Shown: positions 1-9,981 of the stretch, piece by piece
Layout of the letters: the number at the start of each line of letters is the position of its first letter
How positions within the stretch are numbered: the stretch's first letter is position 1
NCBI GenBank assembly: GCA_039105265.1
Contig: JAPFFF010000007.1
Location: forward strand, 4,402,001 to 4,466,000
Reading direction: 5' to 3'
From: Tritrichomonas musculus
Lineage: Eukaryota; Parabasalia; Tritrichomonadida; Tritrichomonadidae
Length of the DNA: 64,000 bases
Position numbers and translations under genes: made by a program
Notes under the pieces: generated by a model
The model's database searches: none
Told to the model about the DNA's origin: nothing
Seen by the model: only the letters and a program-made list of their open reading frames with translations

Positions 1-242
1 AACTTTTTCTATTATTTTTATTTTTTTTTAATTCAAAAATTCTGAACTTATGCTTCTAGAGAAAAAAAAAATGTTCATCTCCCGATAGCTACTTTTTAAA
101 AAATCACATAGAAAATTTTAAATTAAATACATTCAAAAAAATTGTGTAAGAGATGAACATTATTTTATGAAGTTTATTTAAAGTACAGAAATTAGATGAG
201 TTTTTCAATGGGAGAGAAAAAAGGAATCTTTCAATAGTTTAC

Positions 243-1137
243 AATTTCAGTTTTTGAATCTTACGACTTTATGTGTTTTAAAATATGTATTCAATGGACT
301 TGCAAGCCCTACGTCAAATGATTGCGTGATAAGAGAGCTATGAACTGGTAGCACAAAACCTAATATAACTATTATTAAACAATAGTTCCAAGGCCTCATT
401 ATTTATTAGCGACTTGTGGCCATCTAAGAATAATATGCATGGCTGCTTTTGTGCTTGAGTACCTTTAGATTTGAACTAACCGTTGTCTTCTTTCGTTAAT
501 TTCATGAGCAAATAATATACTCCAAATCAAAAAAATTTTTGTAAATCATCCATCCTGAAGAACTGGAAGCAAAAATACATTGGTTTTGCAAATCCTTGAG
601 TTCTGGCTGTAGATTAATAAGTGTGGGAAGTATGATTAGTGGCCTTAGGGCTTCACCAGCAGCGTTGCAACATAAAACGGCTGTGATATGTCCAATTGCT
701 TGATTTTCTCCGACAAATGGCATATACCTACCTTCAGGAATTATGATTTTTCCTTTCTTGTTGGTAAAACAGCTCGTTTCATCTACATTATAAATTAAGT
801 GTTGATTTTCGTAAACTATGTTTTTAATCATAGAAAAAAAAAAAACGCTTCATAACCCTGGAATGAAAATACTTTCTCCTTAAAAATTTTAAAGGGTTTG
901 TGGATTAACAATTTTGATTCCATGACTGGAACAGTATTTTGAAAACCACTGTTATGATAAGTATGTATCACTGAGCTTGTCTATAACTCTTATTGTAAGC
1001 ACACCACAATTCAGTTCTTCAGCCATTTGGTATTCTCTAAATGACCTTTCTGATAATAAGTCTTCGATTATTCGTAATGCTATATAAATATATATATACA
1101 ATCCAAAATAAATGTGTGAAGCATATAAGGTCCACAA
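243..1137 (-). mobile_element. Decayed pogo/Tigger-like (DDE_1) DNA transposon transposase
   Basis: Conceptual translation of the minus strand gives, in the right order but in broken frames, the landmarks of a pogo/Tigger transposase. These are a helix-turn-helix-like piece (IIEDLLSERSF, near 1080-960), a WFSKYCSSHGIK block (near 950-905), the first catalytic block IYNVDETSC in a 109-codon open stretch (502-831), the second block LFLDGHKS (near 415-440), and a downstream LPVHSSLITQSFDVG block (near 300-350) that resembles the family's LPPHTSHxLQPLDVG. Several stops and frame changes separate the pieces, so this is a dead copy. I could not find convincing terminal inverted repeats; the left end may lie outside the window. 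Confidence 0.75.
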
Positions 1138-2178
1138 GAACCAATAGTACTATCAAGCTTAAAAACTAAAAAGGTACGAAATAAAAAGTTTTCAAGTTGC
1201 TGGTTTGAAGTAAAAACGTATTTTTCTTTTACAATAGAATAAGATGATTTTTTTTTCTCGGAACACATCCTTTTGAAATTGAGAATAGAATGCCTCTTCG
1301 TCTTCGAGCAATGTAATCGTTTCTGTTCTTCTCATCAAAAGAATGAGGTGATGAGGTGACAAAAAAACAAAAGTCTTTTTTAAATGGAAATGGAGCCAAT
1401 AAATGAAACATATATTTTGGAAAGTAATAACGTTTATATTGTAGAAATGACTCAAGAAGCTTAAAAAGATGGAGAAATGCAATCATTTTTTTGTAAAACT
1501 CATGAGTTAAACTTCCTTTGTTTTAATACTTTTGATTAGCAATCATTTGTTTATTTTATTGATTCTCTCCTCCAGGAAGAATTGAATATCAATCAGGTTT
1601 ATTAAACTGTGATTCAGCAGTTCCATTTGATGTGAAGCAACTCTTCTGAATTTGATTGTTTTTTGTTTATTGATGAAAAGTAAAAAAATGTTAATCACAA
1701 TGATAATCCCGATAATGGGAGGAGCATTTATATCATTACGATTCGTGATCATTTTGTTAGTATTTTTATAGATATTTTTTTTATTCTTTCTTTTTGATGC
1801 ATTCATATTTCTTTTCAATTATCAAGCTAAATCTAATGACTAGATATCTACCTTGCCATGTTATATTTTTTGATCAATGCAAGAATAATTTCAGGCTGGT
1901 TATGAGTTAAAACGATCATTGGCCTCTAAATATAAAGTGAATTAAGCTCAAAATGCTCTAAGCTACTTTGACAGTCATTGAACTTGAATAATCATTTAAG
2001 TTTTTGTTAATTCAATCCAAATAAATGCAAAACCATGAAATTAAAAATGAATTATCGAATCAAATTAGCTTATTTTATTGAGAAAATGGATAAATACTTT
2101 TTTTAATCAACGGAAATTAAATACTTTTATCAATTATTTCAAATTCTATTTACTATTCAAAAAGCCAGAGTTTGCAAA
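1138..2178. other. Intergenic stretch without a supported gene
   Basis: AT-rich sequence between the transposase remnant and the GH1 gene. Short minus-strand open frames (1192-1486 and 1543-1818) have low-complexity composition and no recognisable domain, so I do not call them genes. The last ~100 bases should hold the promoter of the GH1 gene; TATTCAAA at about 2154 is the nearest Inr-like TCA. Confidence 0.5.
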
Positions 2179-3633
2179 ATGGGATTCTTATCTTTTTGCT
2201 TTATTATTATAATTATTTTAATCATTCGTTATTTCCTCTTGAATTATTTACGCTCAACATTTCCTACATTTCCAACAAATCATGTTCCCGATGCAAATCC
2301 AGTTTTTCCAAAACATTTTCGATATGGAGTATCAACAGCTGCTTATCAAATAGAAGCAGATATCCCACCATCAAACTGGTCGATGTGGGAACAGCAAACT
2401 GATCGCTTTGGAAACCCACGTGCTCCTCATGACCAAATTAAATGTGACGGATTTAATCGATTTTATCAAGACGTTTTATTAGCTCAAAAGATCGGATGCA
2501 AGTTTTATCGACTTTCATTTTGCTGGTCGCGTTTAAATCCTAGTCCAGGCCAATTTGATAACAACGTACTTACTACCTATCGCTCCTGGTTAATCAAAAT
2601 CCGCGAACTTGGCATGGAACCCCTTCTTGTATTATGGCACTTTGAACATCCAGCTTGGCTAGAAGAACGTGGATCAATAATTTCATCAGAATTTGTTCAA
2701 CGATATTCAGAATATGTCGAATTTGTTATCAATGGTGTATCAGATGTTTGCACCTTTTACCATACTGTTAATGAACCTTTTGGTTATCTTATGTCCTCAA
2801 TCATTGGTGATCTCTTTCCTCCTGGAAAAGGATCTCTTAAAGATTTTGTTGATGCCGCAGCCAACCTAATGCAATGCCATGCAAATGCTTATGCTATAAT
2901 TCATCGTCACAATCCTACTGCACGTGTATCTTATGCAAAGAATATGGTTCCTGCATTTCCACGCCATGAATGGTCAGTTTTTGAACATATTTTAGCATAC
3001 ATAATGAATTATTATAATCGTATCGGCTTTACTGTTTTTCAAACTGGAAAGATTAACTTTTTATGGTACACTAGAGAAGTTAAAAATATAATAGGCACTC
3101 TTGATTTTATTTCAGTGAATCATTACTATTGCTTATTTGCTACTCTAAACTATAAAGAATGGTCCACAGTTAATACGAATCGTTCTGATGAATCTAGCAA
3201 TACAAATGCTAGCAAGGGCCGCGTTCCTTTCGTTTCTTACGGCGACTCTTTCTTACCAACAAGTGATTTTGGATGGGGAATGTCACCTGGATCTCTTTCA
3301 GCTACTGTTAAATGGACTCATGACAATTATAATATTGATAAAAATTTGCCAATAATTGTTACCGAGCATGGTGCAGCTGATGTTGAAGATACAAAGAGGC
3401 AATGGTTCCTTAAAGAATCTCTTTTCCACTTAAGCACTTTGGCAAACAATGGATACCCAATAATGGGATACATTCATTGGACACTTTTTGATAATTATGA
3501 ATGGGTTGATGGAACAGATAAGAAATTTGGCCTATACGAAACAGATTTTCGGACATTAGAAAGGAGGCCAAGAAAATCAGCCGAGTTATTTGCTAAAATC
3601 GCAAACCTCCATAATAATAGGCCTGACTTCTAA
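2179..3633 (+). CDS. Glycoside hydrolase family 1 beta-glucosidase, membrane-anchored or secreted
   Basis: A 484-residue GH1 enzyme, expected to hydrolyse beta-glucosides or beta-galactosides by the retaining mechanism. The sequence shows the N-terminal GH1 signature (FRYGVSTAAYQIEA), the acid/base motif TVNEP with Glu199, the nucleophile motif IVTEHG with Glu396, and the C-terminal aglycone-site block WTLFDNYEW ending at residue 442. Length is normal for the family. The first ~25 residues are a strongly hydrophobic stretch (FCFIIIIILIIRYFLL), read as a signal anchor or uncleaved signal peptide, so the catalytic domain probably faces the vacuole/lysosome lumen or the outside. The ATG at 2179 is the first in frame. 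The stop is followed by A (TAAA), a context reported for trichomonad 3' ends. Confidence 0.93.
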   Translation: MGFLSFCFIIIIILIIRYFLLNYLRSTFPTFPTNHVPDANPVFPKHFRYGVSTAAYQIEADIPPSNWSMWEQQTDRFGNPRAPHDQIKCDGFNRFYQDVLLAQKIGCKFYRLSFCWSRLNPSPGQFDNNVLTTYRSWLIKIRELGMEPLLVLWHFEHPAWLEERGSIISSEFVQRYSEYVEFVINGVSDVCTFYHTVNEPFGYLMSSIIGDLFPPGKGSLKDFVDAAANLMQCHANAYAIIHRHNPTARVSYAKNMVPAFPRHEWSVFEHILAYIMNYYNRIGFTVFQTGKINFLWYTREVKNIIGTLDFISVNHYYCLFATLNYKEWSTVNTNRSDESSNTNASKGRVPFVSYGDSFLPTSDFGWGMSPGSLSATVKWTHDNYNIDKNLPIIVTEHGAADVEDTKRQWFLKESLFHLSTLANNGYPIMGYIHWTLFDNYEWVDGTDKKFGLYETDFRTLERRPRKSAELFAKIANLHNNRPDF

Positions 3634-4502
3634 AGATAACATTATGATGTTTCTATACCCTATTATATTTAATATATTTTGAATGACCAATTCTTGTTAT
3701 TAGGGCAAATGACATTTTTTTTACTTTTTTACCGAAAATATTCTTCAATTCATGCAATAGCTTTATTTACTACTTTTTTTATTCATAATTACTACCATAT
3801 ACATCATTGTTTTCTTTAAACGATAATCATTATTATAATTACGAAAAATATATATTTTTATTATTTTAAAATTTATACTTTTTGATGCAGATTTACAAAC
3901 AAGATAAAGGACAAATACATTCTAATCAAAAATATTTAAACATTTACATATTAATTTTCACAAAAATGCCAAAAAAAATCAATTATTTAAGATGAAAAAA
4001 ATTAACCATATTCATTTAACCATTTCATTGAATTTTGATTAATTATTTAAGATAAAAAACAATGTTGTTGAAATCATGCCTATTTTATTCATTTTATCAT
4101 GCTAAAGCATTTTTATATGAGATTTTGTTTCAAGTTGGTTGTGATTTTGCCTTCAATTTTTGTGTACTCATATCGGTTTATTCTCTGAAAAATTTTAAAA
4201 TCTTCGATTTATTCAATGATATTCAAAAGTAAAAATAAAACCAATATATTAAATATATCTCAATATTTTTTAAAATTATCATATTTAAATATTATTTATA
4301 TCTTTAATTTACTAATATATATAAGATAATTAATAATTTGATTGATTTTGTTGGATATTGAATACAATAAAGATTAAAATACCAAAGATTTTATAAATCT
4401 TCTCCTTTTAAAAATTGTGATAATTCAATTTGAATTTTTGATATATTATAATTAATCGAAAATTCATTTCACATTGATTATTCGATAGCTTGAAGAAACA
4501 AG
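3634..4502. other. AT-rich intergenic region
   Basis: About 870 bases with no supported gene or RNA. A short direct repeat (ATTATTTAAGAT near 3981 and again near 4041) is visible and is probably low-complexity drift. The right end carries the promoter of the DM15 gene. Confidence 0.4.
4464..4469 (+). promoter_or_regulatory. Inr-like element of the DM15 gene
   Basis: TCATTT matches the parabasalid initiator TCAYTW described in Trichomonas vaginalis. It would give a 5' leader of about 37 bases before the ATG at 4503. Motif match only. Confidence 0.3.
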
Positions 4503-5684
4503 ATGACTGACTGGGAAATTTATAAAAGTAATGTTGATGATATGGAAATTGATACAGAAGAAGAAGACATGGGCCTCTATATGAACAATGATCAAGATGG
4601 AGAAGATACAAGCAGTTATAATGGCAATTATTATCAACGACAAGCACATAGTTATACTGCCAAAAATGAATATATGAGGAACATTGGGTCACCACATAGT
4701 GAAACCACCTCTGACAATGATGAACATATCAGGCATGAATTCTTAGATAACGGGGTCTTTAATGAAGAGAAATATCAATCATTTAAAGAAAATGCAATTG
4801 AAGAAAGAGCTTCTTTAGGAGCAGGCAAATCACATATGATGAATATGCTATTTTGTTTCTGGTGCTTTTATCTTCGTGAACACTTTAATAATGATATGTA
4901 CATTGATTTCTTAACATATGCTCGTGAAGACAGATCATTAGGAGCAAATTATGGTATTCAATGCTTTTACAGATTCTGTTCTTATGGTCTTGAACAGTTT
5001 TGGAATCCAGAAGTTTATGAAGTATTTGAAGATGAAGCAATGTCAGATTATTGGAAAGGCAATAAATATGGACTTGAAAAATTTAAAGCATTCCATATAA
5101 ATCAAAAGTATGACTTTCCAATTCCTATCAAACCAGAAACACAAAAAGAATTAGATAAGTATCCAACATGCCGTTCATTTAGAGAATCTCCTCCAATGAA
5201 TGGCTTAAAATCACCAAGAAGAATTTCTGATTCATCAAGAGTTACATTCAAATTTGGTTCAATGCCACAACCAAAATCCAAACAAACTCCACCACCACCA
5301 CCTGCCAACAATAATCAACAACAAAAGAAGTCTAAAAATCATAAGAAAAATAAGAATAAGAATAAAAATAAATTTAATTATGTTCCACCTCAAAACAATA
5401 CTGAAATGACCGAGAAAGAAAAAGAAGCAAATGAAAAGAAGAAGGAGTTAGAAAAAGCAAACTCACAAACAGAGGTTCATTCATTACCTGGAAAAGCATT
5501 GTACAGGCCACCTACTTTTTCAGAAGACAAGAAGGAACTTTTCCAAGCACCTCCTCAGATGTATAAACCAAAATACCATGGCAACAATAATCAGAAAAAC
5601 ATGGGACAAAAAGAGTGGACATTCGGAAAAGCACAACCTCAATCATTGCCAAAAAATTCTTCTTTCAGAAGAAACAAATGGTAA
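4503..5684 (+). CDS. LARP1-type DM15-region protein without a La motif
   Basis: A 393-residue protein whose central part (about residues 78-235) reads as the C-terminal DM15 region of LARP1, the module that binds the m7G cap and first nucleotides of 5'TOP mRNAs. Matching blocks in order are HEFLDNGVF, EERASLGAGKS, MNMLFCFWCFYLREHFN, RFCSYGLE and DYWKGNKYGLEKFKAF. The tyrosine that stacks on the cap in human LARP1 (Y883) corresponds to Tyr161, its neighbouring Glu to Glu164, the third-repeat Tyr (Y922) to Tyr189, and Arg157 is also kept. The position of human R840 is Cys118 here. The N-terminus is acidic; the C-terminal ~160 residues are Pro/Asn/Lys-rich and disordered. No La motif or RRM is present. 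A separate La-motif protein is encoded at 10586-11320. Confidence 0.85.
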   Translation: MTDWEIYKSNVDDMEIDTEEEDMGLYMNNDQDGEDTSSYNGNYYQRQAHSYTAKNEYMRNIGSPHSETTSDNDEHIRHEFLDNGVFNEEKYQSFKENAIEERASLGAGKSHMMNMLFCFWCFYLREHFNNDMYIDFLTYAREDRSLGANYGIQCFYRFCSYGLEQFWNPEVYEVFEDEAMSDYWKGNKYGLEKFKAFHINQKYDFPIPIKPETQKELDKYPTCRSFRESPPMNGLKSPRRISDSSRVTFKFGSMPQPKSKQTPPPPPANNNQQQKKSKNHKKNKNKNKNKFNYVPPQNNTEMTEKEKEANEKKKELEKANSQTEVHSLPGKALYRPPTFSEDKKELFQAPPQMYKPKYHGNNNQKNMGQKEWTFGKAQPQSLPKNSSFRRNKW

Positions 5685-5955
5685 TGCCATTGCGGAATAA
5701 CGTGTATTATTAATTAAATTAAATAAAGAATAAATAAATATGGAAATTTTGTAGTTAATGTTTTTGAAAATTTTCTTTTCGATGGAACTTTAAAAATAAC
5801 ATCTCAATGACATTATGCTTTATGATTTCTAGAATTTTTTTTTATTGTTTTTTCATTATCACTTAATTTCTGCCATTTTACTGCAGCAAATCAATGTTGG
5901 AAAATTTTGAATAGAAAATTTGGTCAAATAAACAATTATGATGATTTTAAAATAA

Positions 5956-6732
5956 ATGTCGGAATTATGGGATGATGAACATCGAAAAATAGCATGGCTA
6001 ATTATGCTACGAATGAGATTTGATACTCATACAGAAGTTAATCCTACAATTTCTAATGCTTATGTTTATCTTCAAAAATATTTTAATTCAGATCAAACTA
6101 TAGATTATGATTTATACATCATCGTCATTTCAGCACTATTAGTTGCATTTAAAAACGAAGATTTGAAATGTGATATTAGATATCTATTTACAGTTTTTAT
6201 AAGGTCTTGCATTGATTATACACAAATATTTAGTCCAGATAAAATTATTTCTATTTTTAATTGCACGAATTTGGAAATTCGTACTATTTCACCAATAGAA
6301 GAATCAAAAGTTAACGATTGTGAAATGGATATACTTGAAGCTATTAATTACGAGACTCAAGTTGAGCTCCCTTTTCTATTTTTCAATAAATGCCTTCTTC
6401 AATATGTAAGCACAACTGATACATCAAATGAATCAAAATTTTATATGGATAATGACACACTTCAAACAATCAATAAAGCTTTTGAACTGAATGTTATTAA
6501 ATTCTTTTCTGCTTCAGAATATCTGGAACTTCCAATTTCAGTAATAGCTGCAATTTCATTGTTTGGAGCAATTAAAGGGAAGCCAATGCCACCTCAAACA
6601 GTTGAATGGTTAGACAACACAAAAAAAGAATTTGGACCAGAAGTTTGTGGAAAGGTCTTTTCAGTTCTGAAAAGACAAGTTCAATTTCTAAATTTAACTC
6701 CAAGACCTAGCACTCAAGAAGCATCATCTTAA
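5956..6732 (+). CDS. Divergent cyclin-box protein
   Basis: A 258-residue, all-helical-looking protein. The segment around residues 118-155 (CEMDILEAINYETQVELPFLFFNKCLLQY) resembles the end of the first cyclin fold, where cyclins have E..IL..L.Y....P..F. It is preceded by a helical block ending in AFKNEDL, where cyclins have A.K.EE. A CDK-regulatory or transcription-cyclin role is inferred from this pattern only. The conserved Lys of the cyclin box may be the K in VAFKNED. The start ATG at 5956 is first in frame. No destruction box or PEST region stands out. Confidence 0.6.
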   Translation: MSELWDDEHRKIAWLIMLRMRFDTHTEVNPTISNAYVYLQKYFNSDQTIDYDLYIIVISALLVAFKNEDLKCDIRYLFTVFIRSCIDYTQIFSPDKIISIFNCTNLEIRTISPIEESKVNDCEMDILEAINYETQVELPFLFFNKCLLQYVSTTDTSNESKFYMDNDTLQTINKAFELNVIKFFSASEYLELPISVIAAISLFGAIKGKPMPPQTVEWLDNTKKEFGPEVCGKVFSVLKRQVQFLNLTPRPSTQEASS

Positions 6733-6982
6733 TATACCTTAAATATTCTAAAAGTAATATTTATGCAATCTCTTTTCTTTTTTTTTACGACATAATTTTA
6801 TTATTTTAATAATCTTTATATTTTTTTTTACAAATACTTCGATACTAATATTAATTCCCCTAGTGAAGAAAACTATTAATGTACTTTAATGCACATAATA
6901 ATAAGGCTCTAGAATAAAAAAATATGATATGACCTGATTAAAAACGATTAATTTGTATTCAATCTAGAAATTATTGTTTTTA

Positions 6983-8518
6983 ATGCCTAAACACAGAAAT
7001 ACAGTGCGCCAAACAAAGTTTAATAAACCAGTAGCAAAACAGGAAGCACAACAATTAAAAACATCAAACAAAAAAGATGATGATCCACAAAATTCTCTTC
7101 TAAATAAACTCATGAACATTGATCAATTTTTCTCAATTCCTACACGTGCAGTTATATTTAATTTAACAGACTATTTCCTTCTTCTTTTTGCTACTATTAT
7201 TTCATTGACTACACATTTACTCAAAATTGGTGAACCATCCTCTGTTGTTTTTGATGAAGTTTATTTCGGAAATTTCACAAATTTCTATCATTATGGTGAA
7301 TACTATTTTGATATTCATCCACCTCTTGGAAAACTTCTCTTATACGCTGGCTCATTAATCTCTGGTTACAAAGCTAAAGAAGTTTATTCTCGTATCGGTG
7401 CACCTCTTAATCCCAGGGAAATTATGAAGCTCCGTATATGGCCTGCATTATTTGGATCTCTTCGCTCTCCAATTTTATTTGTCACACTCAAATTCCTCAA
7501 TGTTTCACCTCAATGGTGCTTTACAGTTGCTTTAATAATCAGTTTAGATAATGCACTACTTGTTGAATCACGACTTGTGCTTATCGAAGCATTTTTATCA
7601 TTTTTTGCTTGCCTTACTCTACTTGCAACATCAATAATAATCAGAAAACCAGAGAAAAGAAAAGTGAATATTTATTTGATTTGCGTTTTAGCTGGCTTAT
7701 CTGCAGGTGCAACTGTATCAATCAAGTTTACTGGGTCTGGTGTTGCAGTTATGCTTGTTTTTGCAATTTTCATCAATTACCCATTTATAGAGGCCTTTAA
7801 GATGTCGTTCATTTGCGCTATATCAGGATTTTTTGTCTTTTTCATTCAATTTATAATTCATTTTCATCTTTTGCCAAGACGTGGCGATGGCTGTCGTTTT
7901 CAACCATTTTATTGCGCCTATCTGCAATATTCCCCAAGTTTAAATCAATCAACCAATGCAAGATACGAAAGTTATCAAAATCAGCATAAGAAGAGAGGCA
8001 TTGTTTATTACATTGTAGATCTTATTCGAGTAATGCTTTCAAGTAACTTTGCTATACATGTACAACACAGTTATTCATCAAAATGGTGGCAATGGCCATT
8101 AATGTGCGGCAAAATGACTTATTTATGGGTAGAACAAAACAAACAATTATGGTGTATTGGAAATCCAATTGTATGGTATTCTGGATTAATTGGAATAATT
8201 ACATGGGTCATTTCTTCTTTCTTTAAATTTGATGTTCGTGTTAACTTATGGGTCTTTTTTGGCTATATGATTTCTTATTTACCTTTCAGCCTGATCAAAA
8301 GAGTCATGTGGAATTATCATTATTTTATTCCTCTCTTAATTTCTCTTGTTGCTGGAGCTTTAGCCGCAAACTCAATAAGGCCGAGAGCTATTATTGTTCC
8401 TTCATTAATTTGTGCTGCCTCTTTTGCTCTTTATATTGTTTATTTCCCATTGACATATGGAACTCCTTTATATTATGAGCGCTTCTTGAAAATTGTACCA
8501 AAGGGATGGAGATATTAA
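6983..8518 (+). CDS. Protein O-mannosyltransferase (GT39), MIR-less
   Basis: A 511-residue polytopic membrane protein of the PMT family, which transfers mannose from dolichyl-phosphate mannose to Ser/Thr of secretory proteins in the ER. The first luminal loop carries the catalytic DE pair (Asp91-Glu92 in VVFDEVYFGNF), followed by the DIHPPLGKLL block (Asp110), RLVLIEAFLSFF, and GLSAGATVSIKFTG. At least nine hydrophobic segments are visible, and the C-terminal four-helix block (VKRVMWNYHYFIPLLI-like) is present. Eukaryotic PMTs usually have 700-900 residues with a luminal MIR domain; here the region between the two membrane halves is short and no MIR repeats are seen. I chose the ATG at 6983; an upstream in-frame TTG at 6974 is unlikely to be used. 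Confidence 0.88.
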   Translation: MPKHRNTVRQTKFNKPVAKQEAQQLKTSNKKDDDPQNSLLNKLMNIDQFFSIPTRAVIFNLTDYFLLLFATIISLTTHLLKIGEPSSVVFDEVYFGNFTNFYHYGEYYFDIHPPLGKLLLYAGSLISGYKAKEVYSRIGAPLNPREIMKLRIWPALFGSLRSPILFVTLKFLNVSPQWCFTVALIISLDNALLVESRLVLIEAFLSFFACLTLLATSIIIRKPEKRKVNIYLICVLAGLSAGATVSIKFTGSGVAVMLVFAIFINYPFIEAFKMSFICAISGFFVFFIQFIIHFHLLPRRGDGCRFQPFYCAYLQYSPSLNQSTNARYESYQNQHKKRGIVYYIVDLIRVMLSSNFAIHVQHSYSSKWWQWPLMCGKMTYLWVEQNKQLWCIGNPIVWYSGLIGIITWVISSFFKFDVRVNLWVFFGYMISYLPFSLIKRVMWNYHYFIPLLISLVAGALAANSIRPRAIIVPSLICAASFALYIVYFPLTYGTPLYYERFLKIVPKGWRY

Positions 8519-8746
8519 TCATTTAATAATCGATTAATAAGTTTTATGAGGCTAAAATCTTGTTAGACTAAGTAAAGATTGTCAGTTTATATTAAATTAT
8601 TTCTAAAATCTCCTTTTTCTCTTCCTCACTCAATTTCACATCTTTTATAATGAATCACATTATAAGATTTAAAGTAAAAATAGCTAAAAAATCATATAAA
8701 AACTTTTATGCAAAATCTTTCTTATTTGGCGTTTCGTAAATAGGTT

Positions 8747-9472
8747 TCAAACAGAAGATTTTTGCTCTAGTTTACCCAAATCTTGCAAAACAGCTTGCTT
8801 TTTGGCAAACCATTCAAATTGATCAAATTGGTTATGATAAGCTTCATTAATTTTGATAAGTTGAGAATTAAGTTCAACAGTGTTCTGAATGACCTTTTTC
8901 TTCATATTAAATGCAAGGTCTCTAAGGATTTTATATTGTTTTCGATTAATTAATAGGAGCTTTTGATATTCCTGTGGATCTCTTGATGTTTGGGGTAGAT
9001 CTAACATTTCTTTGTCTATTTCATCCAATTCATTAAATTTACCCCTGATAATTTGGTCAATAGGGTTTTTACTATCACCGAAATCTTCAGTAAAATTGAT
9101 TTGGTCGTTGTTATTATTTGAGTTATCGTCATCTGCTTTTTCTTCAGAATCGGCGTGATTTTCATTATCAATATTGGCATTACTGAAATTTGCAAGTGCA
9201 TTTGCTTCAAGCTTTAATACTTCACGAATGGACTCTAACTTTTTCTTTTGAATTTCTTCAGCTTTTAATATTTCTTCTTGATGTTTTGATCTAAGAACAT
9301 CAAGCTCTGCTTGAAATTGGGCTGTTAACGCTTCTCTCTCGATTTTCATTCTTTCCTTTTGTGATTCCATTTCTTTATTATGATTTTCAATTAAGTTATT
9401 TAAATCTTGCTGAAGTTGAGTCTTGACACAATCTAAAATGCTTGAGTTTGCTGAAGAAGTATCTGACGACAT
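8747..9472 (-). CDS. Coiled-coil protein, paralogue of the one at 12856-13425
   Basis: A 241-residue protein of unknown function. Residues ~14-85 form a charged amphipathic coiled coil (QLQQDLNNLIENHNKEM, then ELDVLRSKHQEE). An Asn/Asp-rich linker follows (DDDNSNNNNDQ), then a second helical region around residues 160-235. The N-terminal QLQQxLxxLIExHN motif and the C-terminal pattern (Y.KLL..NRKQYKIL) reappear in the minus-strand gene at 12856-13425, so the two are diverged duplicates flanking the La-motif gene. No enzymatic domain is visible. Confidence 0.72.
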   Translation of the reverse strand: MSSDTSSANSSILDCVKTQLQQDLNNLIENHNKEMESQKERMKIEREALTAQFQAELDVLRSKHQEEILKAEEIQKKKLESIREVLKLEANALANFSNANIDNENHADSEEKADDDNSNNNNDQINFTEDFGDSKNPIDQIIRGKFNELDEIDKEMLDLPQTSRDPQEYQKLLLINRKQYKILRDLAFNMKKKVIQNTVELNSQLIKINEAYHNQFDQFEWFAKKQAVLQDLGKLEQKSSV

Positions 9473-9981
9473 ATTTGAATTTGATTATTTATTCCTTTAA
9501 AAAGTCAATGGTTTTTTAACTTTTTGCAAAGAAAGAATATTGAGGGATTAATTCAATATTTTTGGCGCTGCTTAATGAATTTGAAAATCGATCCAAAGCT
9601 CAATGATTTTGATGTATTTGATCTTTCTTCTTTCTTTTTTATACAAAATTAACACATATTTGAAAATTATAAAAATTTAACATATTGATAAACCAAATGA
9701 AATAATGATACTTCGCATATAACTGATAAGGAAATGTAAAACTAATAAATAGCTTATTTTCACCATCGTTTTTACAATAAATTATATAGAAAATAATGCT
9801 TTTTTTAATTTTAAAATTAATCCAAGCTACCAATTACGTCAAAAACATTCTACATTAAAAAATCCTAATAAAAAAGAATTCGTTTATATTAAACTTAAGA
9901 CACCAGATAAAAAAAATCCATCTAAAATATATTTATAAATAAAATAACTAATTGTTTTGAATTATGTAACATAGATTTGCA
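9473..9981. other. AT-rich intergenic region
   Basis: Upstream region of the coiled-coil gene on the minus strand. Apart from the first copy of a 31-base direct repeat (9685-9715) I see nothing specific. Confidence 0.4.
9685..9715 (+). repeat. Direct repeat, copy 1
   Basis: This 31-base segment, containing AAATGAAATAATGATACTT, recurs at 10377-10407 with two mismatches by eye. The two copies enclose the candidate structured RNA. Confidence 0.6.

Noticed and set aside
1543-1818. 91-codon minus-strand open frame with a hydrophobic segment
   Set aside because: Composition is typical of translated AT-rich noncoding DNA; no conserved motif and no Inr-like site.
6974-6982. TTG start for the PMT gene (and similar TTG starts at 15724 and 19787)
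   Set aside because: Nuclear trichomonad genes use ATG; an ATG follows within 30 bases in each case and leaves the conserved domains intact.
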